From Siphonodentalium dalli (lineage: Eukaryota > Mollusca > Scaphopoda > Gadilida > Siphonodentaliidae): a stretch of 64,000 nucleotides of DNA. Shown here one piece after another: positions 9,736 through 20,342 of this stretch. The notes under the pieces are model-generated. The model searched no databases and was not told where the DNA came from. It saw nothing but the letters and a program-made list of their open reading frames with translations. The stretch is taken from the NCBI GenBank assembly GCA_032622095.1, contig CP136069.1, positions 65,683,319-65,747,318 of the forward strand. The letters are read 5' to 3'. The position numbers were made by a program, and so were the translations under genes. Numbering within the stretch: position 1 is the first letter of the stretch; the number at the start of each line of letters is the position of its first letter.

Positions 9736-11480
9736 CATTTAATACTGTCCGGGGCAGAATCCCATACACATGCAGTTGCCATATTCTAATATAGGTAATA
9801 CGTGACCTTTAAACATGGTATCGAGGATTTTTCTTAAAACAAATATTTTAATTTGCGTATTTGTGAAAGCGAAGCGCATGCATTCTTGTAGATGTTGTCG
9901 ACAGCAAGGCTCCATTTGAGATCGGACTGGAAAATTACTCCAAGGTGTCGGTGGTCCTCAACTATGTCATTAAGTTTGTTAGAACAAATATAAGATCTGC
10001 TGTGCGCTGGCATGTTGATTGCTGACCTTGGAATATTATCGCTTTCGTTTTCGATGCGTTAAGGGAAACCAACCATTTGTTAGTCCATTTATCGAGTGAT
10101 CTAAGGTCGTTGTTCATGTGAATCACGAGGTCTTCAAATGATGGTAGTGAATAAATATACAAGTATCGTCTGCAAATAAACGAACATTTGATTTCATGTT
10201 ATCACCTATGTCGTTGGTGAATATTGAAAATAGAAAAGGACCTAAGACTGACCCTTGTGGAACACCAGAGGATGGATGTGATGTATGTCACAGTATTAAT
10301 ATACCTATATAGGTCATATAGATATCCTCGACTCACTCCTATTTTTGCTCAGGTAATGAAATATTTCCAATAATTGGTGGGTAGTGCTGTGTCCTGGGCG
10401 GAAACCAGATTGATACTTATACAGGTAGGCTGTTCTCTATAAAGTAGTTAGTAGTCGTACGTTTTCTGAAAAACAATGTTTTCTAGTATTTTGCTCACAC
10501 ACGATAAAAGTGTTATTGGTCTGTAATTGCATGGGTCGGGTTTCTCACCTTTTTTAAATATTGGAATTACTGTATAGCAACTTTCCATTGAGATGGAAAA
10601 AGTGCATGTTTCCAGGGAGTGTTTGAAGAAAATATTCAGCGGCAACGAGAGAGAATTTTCTCCACATCATCCGTTGTGTGATCGAGATCGACTTTAGTTC
10701 CTTGTCTGTTCGCTTGGGAAAATCTGGAATAGGCTGACCGTGGTTGTTAATTTTACTATTATTTATAAAGATCCCATTTAAGATATTTGCTTTGTCTGCG
10801 TCATTGTAGACAAACTTATCTTCAAGTTGTAGTGGTGGTATGGTGTTTGATTTCTGTTTCTCACAGAGAATTTCATTTGTGATTTTCCAAAACGATTTCG
10901 AATCATGGGTGTGATTGAGATTTGTTTGAATTTCATCTAAATATCGTTTTTTTTGCAATTTTTTTCATATTATTGACAGAGTTTCTGAATTTTTTATACT
11001 GTGCCCAGTGATTGGGAAGATTTGTTTTCATGGATCTCTTTCGCCACCTGTCTCGTCGTCTAATTTCCAGTCTCAAGGGACTGTCAAACCAAGGTTTATC
11101 GTTCGGTCGGACTGTAGCTATGTGGTTTGGTACACATTTCTCCACCGTACTATGAATAATTTTTTCAGCAGTTGATACGTTACTTTCAATTGAATGAGTA
11201 TCGTCTCTGTTTAGGATATTATTCCAATCTACTAACGAAAAAATACTATTCATTTCTTCAAAGTCGGCAAGTTTGTAATTCCATATTCGGAGTTTTATTC
11301 AGGGAGAAATATCATAGTCACATGATATTGTAACATAAGTGGCTTGGTGGTCAGAAACTCTTGGTTCGACTGTCAGCATCGAGAACGTTTATGTACTGTG
11401 TAACTATTATGGGATCAAAAAGTGAACTGCGTGTACGAGAGATGCGTGTCGGTTTGTCAATAACATTTTTCATTAGTACT
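9720..11480 (-). pseudogene. LINE2 (jockey/CR1-type) endonuclease end and reverse transcriptase, decayed
   Basis: Minus-strand order is as follows. VIDKPTRISRTRSSLFDPII lies near 11460, followed by the SDH-equivalent block of the endonuclease. RIWNYKLADFEEMNSIFSLV comes next, then NDKPWFDSPLRLEIRRRDRW, with the RT core at 10400-10960 containing FKKGEKPDPCNYRPITLLS. Near 10160-10270 are SGVPQGSVLGPFLFSIFTND and the catalytic FADDTCIF. Frames change repeatedly and stops occur, so it is older than LINE1. It runs up to ACVWDSAPDSIK near 9755, where LINE1 begins. The missing C-terminus is at 3970-4690. The 5' end is truncated near 11480. Confidence 0.75.
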
Positions 11481-11895
11481 AGGTATGTGTGAGACAGTTA
11501 CAAAAAACTCATTGTATATCCTCTATTTATAATAGCAAATACTCACATATATACGAGAATGCACTGGCTGTCAACGTGAATATTGTTGGGCCAATGTATT
11601 CTCTTATTGACAGAGTTGTCACAAACTTTCAGAAAGATCCAGTCATGGAAGGATCAAGATACAGAATTTTGAGAATATGAACAGGGAATTTTGAACCCGT
11701 TGACAAAAGAGTCTTGAGTAAATTGAATGGTTTATTTATAGCACATTATGGAATATTTGTACACTGTATTTTTATGATAAATTTTGTACATTCTGAATGG
11801 TATTAACAATGAGATCCTATATACACAGTTGTAGATATCCACACTATATACATACACATAACTTACATGATATATTAGGTGTATATGAGCAGTGA
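11481..11895. other. Intergenic, no gene seen
   Basis: AT-rich sequence. The short ORFs (for example 11489-11680) lack motifs. The fragment 'gcactggctgtcaacgtgaatattgttgg' belongs loosely to the core-palindrome family described below. Confidence 0.5.
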
Positions 11896-12269
11896 CAAGC
11901 CTTGAAATAGTGTCCGTCATTTACATAATGAGGTCCCCAGAGGGTGAATTTAGTGATGCTACCCTGCACAGCGGGCTAGCATCACTAAATTCACCCTCTG
12001 GGGACCTCATTCTGCTTAGGCCTCAACTTCTGGGAAGTATCTATAGCCTCAAATTAATGTTGTTTTTAGTTACTTTTTCCCTTCTATTCAGTTTCTATGT
12101 CCCATAATTTGCAGAAGATAAAATGCATAATCGATGTGACTAATGGGTGAACATCCCCAACTTAAACTGGGGAACTTGGGTGATGCTAGTCCAGCATGTG
12201 GGATAGCGTCACTAAAGTAACCCTCTGGGGACCTCCTTCTGCAAATGAGACACACTATTTCAAGGCTTG
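11896..12269. mobile_element. M1 hAT-like MITE, 374 bp
   Basis: Starts CAAGCCTTGAAATAGTG and ends in the inverted copy TATTTCAAGGCTTG. Each end also carries a palindromic block around GAGGTCCCCAGAGGGTGAA. Flanking 8-mers are AGCAGTGA (11888-11895) and AGCAGGGA (12270-12277), matching at 7 of 8. An 8-bp duplication with CA...TG termini points to hAT. The internal region is not coding. Confidence 0.85.
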
Positions 12270-12439
12270 AGCAGGGATATGGTGAAGGATACATGTATTT
12301 GCTGAATCTTATACATTAAATAATTTTTTATTTTTTTTTAATGATTTGTTTTTCTCAAAAGCCCTGTGGTGGTTTTTCACCCCTTTCTTTACAAAATGGA
12401 TTCTCCCATTATTGTAATGGTCTATTACTGCTCTGGAGG

Positions 12440-12785
12440 GCTAGCATCACCAAATTCATCTGGTTATTTATGAGACCATCCCCTTTTATACTCGACAGAA
12501 TATAGGCAACAATTGAAGGAATTTGAGCCATAGATGAGTGCAAAATACACTCGTGCTCTATGAACGATGCAAACATGGTAATTATTATGAAAATGAGTTT
12601 ATGACTCGAGTCATTACCCATTTTTTTATAATTATCATGTTGTTTGCATCATTCATAGAGCGCATGGGTATATTTTGCACTAATCCTTGGCTCATTTTCA
12701 TTCATTTGTTGCATATATTTTGTTGGGTATAATATGAGATGGAGCCATAAATGGCCGGATTTAGTGTACAGTACATCTTTAACCT
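12440..12785. mobile_element. M6-type inverted-repeat copies, diverged
   Basis: Contains 'gcatcattcatagagcgcatg' and its inverted partner near 12540. It ends in GGATTTAGTGTACAGTAC, the terminus of the cleaner M6 copy at 26720-26929. Probably two head-to-head partial copies. Confidence 0.55.
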
Positions 12786-12983
12786 ACCGTTCACAAAGAA
12801 ATCAAGAATGAGGATTCAATAGACCCAATTAGATGAAATTTAAATGTACGACTAACATGCTTTACATGTATTCTCCACCTTGAAAGAAATTAATGAAAAT
12901 GAATTTCAATAACATATCAATTATACCAGTGAACAGCTTACACGTATGTGCGAGTCTATTGACTATAACTACAGGGCCGTAAC

Positions 12984-14279
12984 CAGGCCTGACAATATGG
13001 TGCCGGATATTTGTAGAATGAGGTCCCCATTGGGTGAATTTAGCGACGCTACAGTTGTGTAGCATCACTAAATTCAACCTGTGGACCTCATTCTGTATGG
13101 CCTCATCTGCTATGGGAAACCTAGACTCAGATTTAAGTTCCCAGATGGTGAATATTGTGATGTGCACCAGCGTTGCCAATAGGTACTGGTACTGGTACCG
13201 GAAGTAATCAGGAATTAAATCGGTACCGGTTCTGATGTCGATTACCGACGGTTCTCGGTACTGATTGTTGATTTCTATTAATATACCTCTTAATGAATAT
13301 AAAGGGTTAATTAAGCAGCTCAACATAACGCCAAACACAACTACGATGGGTTAACGTGATATCGTCAGTACATTCAAACATCAAAGGCACAGTATGCCGC
13401 ACTATGACAACTTGTCACGAAATTGACAGAATGCATGCATTGTGTGAGCGTCAGTATTTTCTCTCAAAATCTATTCCAAATTTTCGAACTGGCCACTACA
13501 GCTAGGCTTACTGGAAACAACTTTGGTTTCATTGGGTGACATCATTTATGAAATTACAACATGGTAGTAATATGGCCAATTAGTGAGTTCTCTAATTAAT
13601 TAGCACACAAACAATATGGTGTACCGTGTATCCATACAAGCCTACAATGTTAGCCGGCCCAGTAGGCAGTAGTCAACATTTGTTCCACTCTGTATTCCGT
13701 CTTTTAAAAAATCCTCCCTTTGCGACTTGCCGAAAACCGCCGCAGGCACCAACTGAATCGTAAATGTCGTTGCGATTTTTATTTTCGTTGTTTGACTAAA
13801 CCTCGACCTTTACGTATAATTGATGATGGATCCCCACGAAACCAAAGTTATTTGCAGTATAAAAAAGTCCACTCAATGAGTACCGATACTGACCCGGTTT
13901 GCGGTACTGAACATCAGTACAGAACCGGTACCGAAAGTTGTGGTACCGTCGGTACTTTGACAACCCTGATGTGCACTCATCTGGACACCTCAATTATGCA
14001 ATGTGTCATCTGCCAATTTGGAGATATAGAGAAACTAAACTAAAAAAGAAAAAGAAAATTTCTAAAGACTATAAAAACTTTGTTTGATAATAAAGATACA
14101 TTCCAGAAAAGATGAGGCCTAAGCAGAATGAGGTTTCCAGAGGCTGAATTTGGTGATACTAGCCTGCTGTGCGGGATAGTGTCACTAAATTCACCCTCTG
14201 GACCTCACTGGTGGCGTCACTAAATTCACCCTCTGGGGTCCTCATTCTGCAAATGACAGACACATTATTTCAAGGCTTG
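12984..14279. mobile_element. M1 MITE split by a hAT-like insertion
   Basis: M1 sequence runs from 12984 to 13167 and resumes at 13977-14279, ending in the usual TTTCAAGGCTTG. The interruption is the 801-bp element described separately. The 3' part has a short local duplication of the CACTAAATTCACCCTCTGG block at 14182-14236. Confidence 0.75.
13168..13968. mobile_element. hAT-like non-autonomous element with 8-bp target duplication
   Basis: Begins CAGCGTTGCCAATAGGTACT and ends with the inverted partner GTACTTTGACAACCCTG. It is flanked on both sides by exactly ATGTGCAC (13160-13167 and 13969-13976). CAGxGTTG termini plus an 8-bp duplication are characteristic of hAT elements. The subterminal regions are rich in GGTAC repeats. 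No transposase ORF is present. Confidence 0.85.
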
Positions 14280-14586
14280 GTTAAATGGTGACAAACCTTT
14301 TATATTCTTTAGGTCTGATTAAATTTTTATATGAGCAACTAAGACTCCAATGCACACATATAACATGTTTCTCTGATTTCACACATTTGTTTACATTATT
14401 AAAATGTAATTGGAGATAAAATAAAAATAATAATTGTGGAAGACATAACAATCAGCGTGGAATTTAAAATTCTTAGTAAATGCATCAAGAACTACAGTAA
14501 TAAATAACAGAATTTCTAATGAATAAATTGTGCCTCACTTTGAAGGAAAAATAAAATGCAGCATCCAGTTGACGTCACATAATGTA

Positions 14587-14753
14587 TAGTAATGCCCTAA
14601 ATAATCGACTCCTTAACAACAGCAGAATTATGGGTAATTTTTCAGGATTTAGTCGGAAATATGGCTTGTTGCCATTCATCGGAAAGCTCTCAGTGAGAGC
14701 TTAACAAGCCATATTTCCGTGGTTAAGGAGTCGATTATTAAGAGCATTACTCT
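14587..14753. mobile_element. M2 foldback MITE, partial
   Basis: Palindrome of the family with AGTAATGCCCTAAATAATCG ends. The two arms read TTCAGGATTTAGTCGGAAAT and its complement around GAAAGCTCTCAGTGAGAGC. One arm carries a deletion. Confidence 0.8.
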
Positions 14754-15863
14754 AAATAAAGTCCGCCTCAACCATTAAACCGGAACTATAAAATAAAAGC
14801 ATCATCACAAAACAAGTCCTGTATATGCCTGAATAAACCTTATAAGTCTTAGGGCTGTAACAATATATTGTCTCACAATACGATACATATCACGATTCTG
14901 TGCTCACAAGTCACAATTCACTATGTATCGCGATTACGGTGACCGCAATGGACGTGCTAATATTCATCTTTTTTTTCTTCTGCCAGACATTCTTTAAAAA
15001 AAAATTAGCTTGTTTTTATTTTCCTTATGTTTTTTTTAATTCTTTTTTTCTTGTCGTTCTACTTAGTAGGGACGTTAATTGAATACATCGCATTCGATTG
15101 GCAACAGAAATCCAGAGTACCCTATCAAGATATTGCTTTAATATAATATGGTTGATGTCATAGATACAGAGGTCACTTCGCGGGTAATTTTAATGTGCCA
15201 AAGGTGAAAGGTTTGGGTGTGCACTTCATTTAAGCAGAGACATACAAATTATGCTGCATATGTGCAGTTCATCAAGATAATACACAGTTACGGAAACAAA
15301 TTGAATCATACCAATATGACAATTAAATTACATGAACCACATTTAATGAACACATGAAAATAGGGAACAGGAGATGGATCGTATAGTGTATATCGTATGT
15401 GTGACAAAATGGATCGTGAAGAATGAATTGTGATGCAATAAGATTTTGATGAATTGTTACAGCCTAATAAGTCTATTATGTTTTGATTCACGGATTCTAG
15501 GACAGGTGGCATGTAATAAACACAGAACTGCACATGTGTTAATTGGTTTGTTGATAAGGTACTTGTGCCATCGTGGAATGATAGAATTCAAGGTTGCGAC
15601 TCTCGTTCTATCCTTCTGTGCTGGTACACGTGCAATTAAGACGGGTGCAATTCCAGTTACGCTCTCACATGCCCATAATTGAATGGAGATGGGACAGGAT
15701 CTAAGTAAACTTTCAAATAGTTCCGATATTGAATTGACATTGACAGCCACCATAAGTAAGAGGGACGAGTGCAAATCTTAGCACCCTTAAAATTGAAAAT
15801 TAAAAGTAAGGGTACGGGTGCGAGAGCGATCGAGCCCATCTCCTGTTGAGTGCCGTATCTCAC
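14754..15863. other. Intergenic, no gene seen
   Basis: AT-rich with a T-rich low-complexity patch at 14960-15060. The small ORFs on both strands lack recognisable domains. Confidence 0.5.
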
Positions 15864-16318
15864 TTTAAAGGTACTCATTCCGATCAGACGCTCCTAAATT
15901 ACTATTTCTTTGGCTTCGGGGTAAAAAATATTTGATTCGAGTCGAGGAACCCACCCATCAAAGTCCAGAGTGATCAGATATCAATTTTTGAAGTTTGTAA
16001 TTTCAATTGTTTCTGGGCCAGAAGCACGAGGTCAAACGGACAGTATTGCAGATAAAGATGGATAACTCTAAAATCAAGCAGTAATAATAACCACTTGAAT
16101 TTAGAGTTATCCATCTTTATCTGCAAGACCGTCCGTTTGACTTCGTGCTTCTGGCTCAGAAACAACTGAAATAACAAACTTCAAAAATTTATATCTAATC
16201 ACTCTGAGCTTTGATGAGTTATTTCCTCGACTCGAATCAAATATATTTTACCCCCGAAGCCAAAGAAACAGTAATTTAGGAGCGTCTGATCGGAATGAGT
16301 ACCTTTAATAGCAAATTA
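15864..16318. mobile_element. M5 long-hairpin MITE, about 455 bp
   Basis: The left arm (from TTTAAAGGTACTCATTCCGA) is repeated inverted in the right arm, ending GGAATGAGTACCTTTAA. Each arm is roughly 210 bp and the loop is short (near 16075-16095). A second full copy lies at 26924-27387 and a partial one at 41010-41402. Confidence 0.85.
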
Positions 16319-16507
16319 AAATAAAATATTAAAAAATAAAAAGAGAAACAAAAACAGAGACACAGAGCCAGCTGTGAGATGAAGATTTTAAAAAGATCTA
16401 ACAAAATTACTCACGTCAGAATGAAATGAGTCTGCACCAAAATTTGCTCTACTCAAGTGTTCCAAATAATCGTGGATCCACGAATTAGTCAGTAAGTGAA
16501 GATGAAT

Positions 16508-16926
16508 TGGTCACTCTCAACTGTTTTCTGTGATCAAATTACCCAGGTTCCTGAAATTGTGATAAAGTTACCCACGTTGCAGCAGGTTGGGGAGAATTGT
16601 GACAAAGTGACCCAGGTTAATAAATTTCATGTCTAGCAACAAAGTATTCATTTATTTCGGGTCAAAATGACCACCTCCAGTATTAATATTACTTAATTTA
16701 TGGTTAATGAGGGCTATTACTTGCCAAAACTGAACAGCATTTCCCTCAGTCACTTTAACCCTTCTATGACTGGAGCTTCCCATGGGAAACTAGCATATGG
16801 CACAGGGTCTTTAATGCTGCACCAGCACATCTCCCATCATGAAAGGGTTAAATCACATTCTTCAACCTTTATCACAATTTCGGAAACCTGGGTAACTTTA
16901 TCACAAAAACTGTTGAGTGACCAATT
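16508..16926. mobile_element. M7 inverted-repeat element
   Basis: Ends TTGGTCACTCTCAACTG and its inverted form CAGTTGAGTGACCAA, continuing inward as GTGATAAAGTTACCC type repeats. A core-less TTAA shell (16754-16851) is inserted inside it. Confidence 0.75.
16754..16851. mobile_element. TTAA-flanked S1 shell, deletion derivative
   Basis: TTAACCCTTCTATGACTGG at the left and CATGAAAGGGTTAA at the right. It keeps GGCACAGGGTCTTTAATGC from the shell but has lost almost all of the palindromic core. TTAA with CCCTTT termini is piggyBac-like. Confidence 0.8.
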
Positions 16927-17440
16927 CAGCATAAGTGAATGCTCATGACGGCCATTTCTGAGACATGCACGATATTTGTTTTATAGCGAACTGGACTAAA
17001 GATACCCTGTCCGAATTTACACAGTAAAACAACCATCTGTACATTTTCTATACCATAAAATAATTAGATCGGACCCATGAAGACATACATTAATAGAAGG
17101 TTTTGAACTTTTGATGGCCCGATATCGAAGAAGTTTTAACATGTTTTAAGTTTATGTCAGCCTTGCAAAAATTCCAATGATCACCTCTTATAAGGAGCGT
17201 CCAGGCTTCCATCACCCAAAAGCTGTAGATAATAAAGAACATTCTCAATTATGAGCTTTTTAAAATAATTTTCGACGTATTAATTTTGGACGATATTGTA
17301 AATTTTTACGATGATACAAACGATGGTGATTGCAAGTATTTAAAATTTTTTGTTTTGCCTGGTAAACAGAAAATTGGCTGCAATATTTGGTGTAAAATCA
17401 GGCTGGCTATCTTTTAAGAGTCATGATATTAATGGAACTA

Positions 17441-17602
17441 CAGTAATGCCCTAAATATTCGACTCCTTACCACAGCAGAATTATAGGTAATTTTTCAGGA
17501 TTTAGTCAGAAATATGGCAAAAAGTCATATTTGCGACTAAATCCTGAAAAATTACCCATAATTCTGCTGTGATTAAGGAGTCGATTATTTAGGGCATCAC
17601 TG
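17441..17602. mobile_element. M2 foldback MITE
   Basis: CAGTAATGCCCTAAATATTC at the left and its inverted partner ending GGGCATCACTG, flanked by TA. The palindrome is nearly complete, with a shortened centre. Confidence 0.85.
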
Positions 17603-18209
17603 TAAATAGGTAAATATGAAATTTCAGGGTACCAGTAGTTCTTGTGACCTAAATAAAGGGTATTTGTTCATCTTTTTACAAAGTGCTTTCGTAGTTATAA
17701 GATCTTCAACGATCTTTTAAACCACATACAATTCTATCAAATTTATACCAAACAGTATATGTATTTGCATGCACATACATTTGACCGTATCATAAATGAG
17801 AACATTAGTTACTGGTATTCCCTCCTTGTATATTTACTTGGAACACAAGAGTACATTTAATAACAAAGCACTGAACTCGTAGGAATTAATCAAATTGTTA
17901 ACACGGTCTAATTGAGAAGTTCATTATAATCCTCAATAATTTTTCAAAGGTAACAACTTGCAGAACTATTGTGGTAATACACCCTTTACAGTGAGATTTG
18001 CACCCTCATCAGAAATAAGCAAACCGTCCATAATATAACCCAAATCAAGGCGGTAGCCCTGGATTATTCTGTCCAACCGCATCTGATAATTGACTAGACA
18101 CTGGCTCTATGAAACTTCGACACTATGCTATACATGCCATCATGAAGGACTGGGAAGTGAGTAAACCATGTTGAAATATTTTTTTTCTAATGTTGTCTAA
18201 AGTCTCGTC

Positions 18210-18232
18210 TTTATTCTTTGTATTTGTTTATT
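18210..18232 (-). terminator. Candidate polyadenylation signals for the CACHD1-like gene
   Basis: Two AATAAA hexamers on the minus strand (18210-18215 and 18227-18232) lie about 1.6 kb beyond the stop codon. No nearer canonical signal was noticed. If used, the 3' UTR would include the M1 copy at 18639-19112 and two minisatellites. Confidence 0.25.
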
Positions 18233-18638
18233 AAACTGTAAATTGGTTCAAAGTACATTTAAATTGATTGATTGATTGGCTATTTTCTGATTTGACAGGG
18301 AATTTTTTGAATGTGGTTAAAGTTATTGCATGAGTTTGTTGTGATGCAATTGTAACTTGCGGAATAACGAACAAGTGTGATAAAGTTCACATCTTTCACA
18401 CGACTGCAGGGTTCTGTATTTATTACACATCTGCAGTCAATATTCTTTTGAAACAAAAAAATGATTCTGTTTTGTTTCCAAGCTAGTTATTCACTACTCA
18501 AGACAATATGATGTTGAATCATTATTGTCATACCCATTGTGCTTTCCTGCATGACATCATTTATGTTATGTAAGCTACTGCATTGAATTACAGTAACACC
18601 CCCTTTAAAATGTGGGATGGATTTTACTAGTCTCTCAT

Positions 18639-19112
18639 CAAGCCTGAGTTTAGTGTGCCTGTCATTTGTAGAATGAGGTCCCCAGAGGGTGAATTTAGTG
18701 ATCCTATCACACAGCAGGCTAGCATCACCAAATTCTCCCTGTGGGGACCTCATTCTGCATGGCCTCATATGCTATGGAAGACATAGACTCAGATTGAAGT
18801 TCCCAAATGGTTAATATTGTGATGTACACTCATTGAGAACCTTGATTATGCAATGTGTTGTCAGCCAATTTGGGGATATAGAGAAACTAAACTAATAAAG
18901 AAATAGAATCTATGTGAAGAAGTTTCTATAGGAAGAAGTTTCTATAGAAATTTGATTATAAAGAAACTTTCCAGAGAAAATGAGGCCTAAGCAGAATAAG
19001 GTTCCCAGAGAATGAATTTAGTGATGCTCGCACGCTGTGCGGGGTAGCATCAATAAATTCACCCTCTGTGGACCTCATTCTGCAAATGACAGTCACACTA
19101 AACTCAGGCTTG
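18639..19112. mobile_element. M1 MITE (subfamily B) with perfect 8-bp target duplication
   Basis: Starts CAAGCCTGAGTTTAGTGTG and ends CACTAAACTCAGGCTTG. TCTCTCAT flanks it exactly on both sides (18631-18638, 19113-19120). This copy defines the family boundaries best. Confidence 0.9.
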
Positions 19113-19254
19113 TCTCTCATGAAGGCATGGAGAATGAAACAACATAGCCTCATAAAGCCAGAGTCTATTCAAATCAGGACAAAGGCTCCATAGATGCCAT
19201 CCATATATGAGCAGAACATCTGTCATGAACTGAGTCTAATCCATGCATGAACAT

Positions 19255-19445
19255 TGGCGTTGTCATGGTTTGACATAATTGCCATTGTCTTTGGCATCAC
19301 TGGCATTGTCTTGGTTTTGACATCACTCTCATTGTCTTTGATATCACTGGCGCTGTCTTTTACATCACTGGCATTGTCATGGTTTTGACATTACTGACGT
19401 TGTCTTTGTTTGACATCACTTGTGTTATCATTGTTATGACATCAC
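19255..19445. repeat. Minisatellite, GACATCACTGGCATTGTCTT-type units
   Basis: About six or seven diverged units of roughly 27-30 bp with the shared core TTGACATCACTGGC(A/G)TTGTC. It lies just downstream of the CACHD1-like stop codon, probably in the 3' UTR. Confidence 0.8.
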
Positions 19446-19613
19446 CTAGCAACATCATGAGGTAATTGAAGACACCCTGAATATAGGAACACTTTACCCG
19501 AACTCACATCCTTGAATATTTGGCCGATTCTTGAACATGGAGTTATTTGTGAGCCCTGGACAAGTCAACAGCTCTGTTGGCGACACAATTCCCACAAAGA
19601 ATCCACCAAAAAG

Positions 19614-19806
19614 TGTTGAAATGAATGCCCTTAATTCAGTGAACTATCCAATGAGAAAGAAGCTTCCATCTCAATAAATTCCCACCATCCAATAAGAAAG
19701 CAGCTTTCAACTCAGTGAATTTCCACTGTCCAATGAGAAAGAAGCTTTCATCTGAGAAAAGTATACACCGACCATTGAGAAAGCGGCTTTCATCTCAGTG
19801 AGTATC
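19614..19806. repeat. Minisatellite spanning the CACHD1-like stop codon
   Basis: Four diverged units of about 50 bp containing CCAATGAGAAAGAAGCTTTC and CATCTCAGTGAATTTCCACC. The last unit includes the final codons and the stop of the CACHD1-like ORF. Confidence 0.8.
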
Positions 19807-20342
19807 CACCATGTGAACCTGAACATTTGCTATAATGTGAGAAGAGTCTGTCGTCGTTGGCAACACGGTTTGTCCTGGTAGCACTGTCTGTCTGGGAATC
19901 ACTGTGTGTCCAGGGAGAATTGTCTGCCCTGGCAAGATAGTTTGTTTTGGTAAAGCAGTTTGACCAGGATATACATGTAGGTGTCCCGGTAGCACCGTTT
20001 GTCCCGGTATTAATGTCTGTTCACCATTCTCAGGAATTGACGAATAGCCAGACAGTCTAGTATGGGGCGGGGTCGGACTACGGCTCCGCCTGCTACTGCT
20101 AGGAGGGGGAGGTATAATCGGGGATTTTGATAACAAATGTGTCTGTGGTTTGTACCGCTCCTTGCCGATGAGAAGCGGTTCTAAACACGGTAAGCTCGCA
20201 TGCTCACTGTCCTCATGTGGCGTCATGGTACTGTACCCATGGTCACTCTCGGCACCCACTGGGCGGCGATATGATGTCATGACACGATACGGTGAAACAC
20301 TCGCTGCATTGTCATAAGTGGCTAGCACAAAGTTTGTATGAC
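19795..20342 (-). CDS. CACHD1: CACHD1-like exon 26: cytosolic tail and stop
   Basis: The acceptor is tttttaacag at 20343-20344. The split glycine joins exon 25. It contains [20 protein letters not shown] and [18 protein letters not shown], conserved in CACHD1, then a Pro/Ser/Arg stretch ([20 protein letters not shown]) that could bind SH3 or WW domains. Eight or so copies of a hexapeptide follow ([35 protein letters not shown]). It ends VQVHMVDTH, resembling the family's VxVHxVD terminus, with TGA at 19795-19797. Confidence 0.92.

Larger units (their letters stand above)
16927..18638. other. Intergenic, contains one M2 copy; no gene seen
   Basis: Apart from the M2 palindrome at 17441-17602 I see no coding sequence or RNA gene. 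A short GATT run (18269-18279) is present. Confidence 0.5.
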
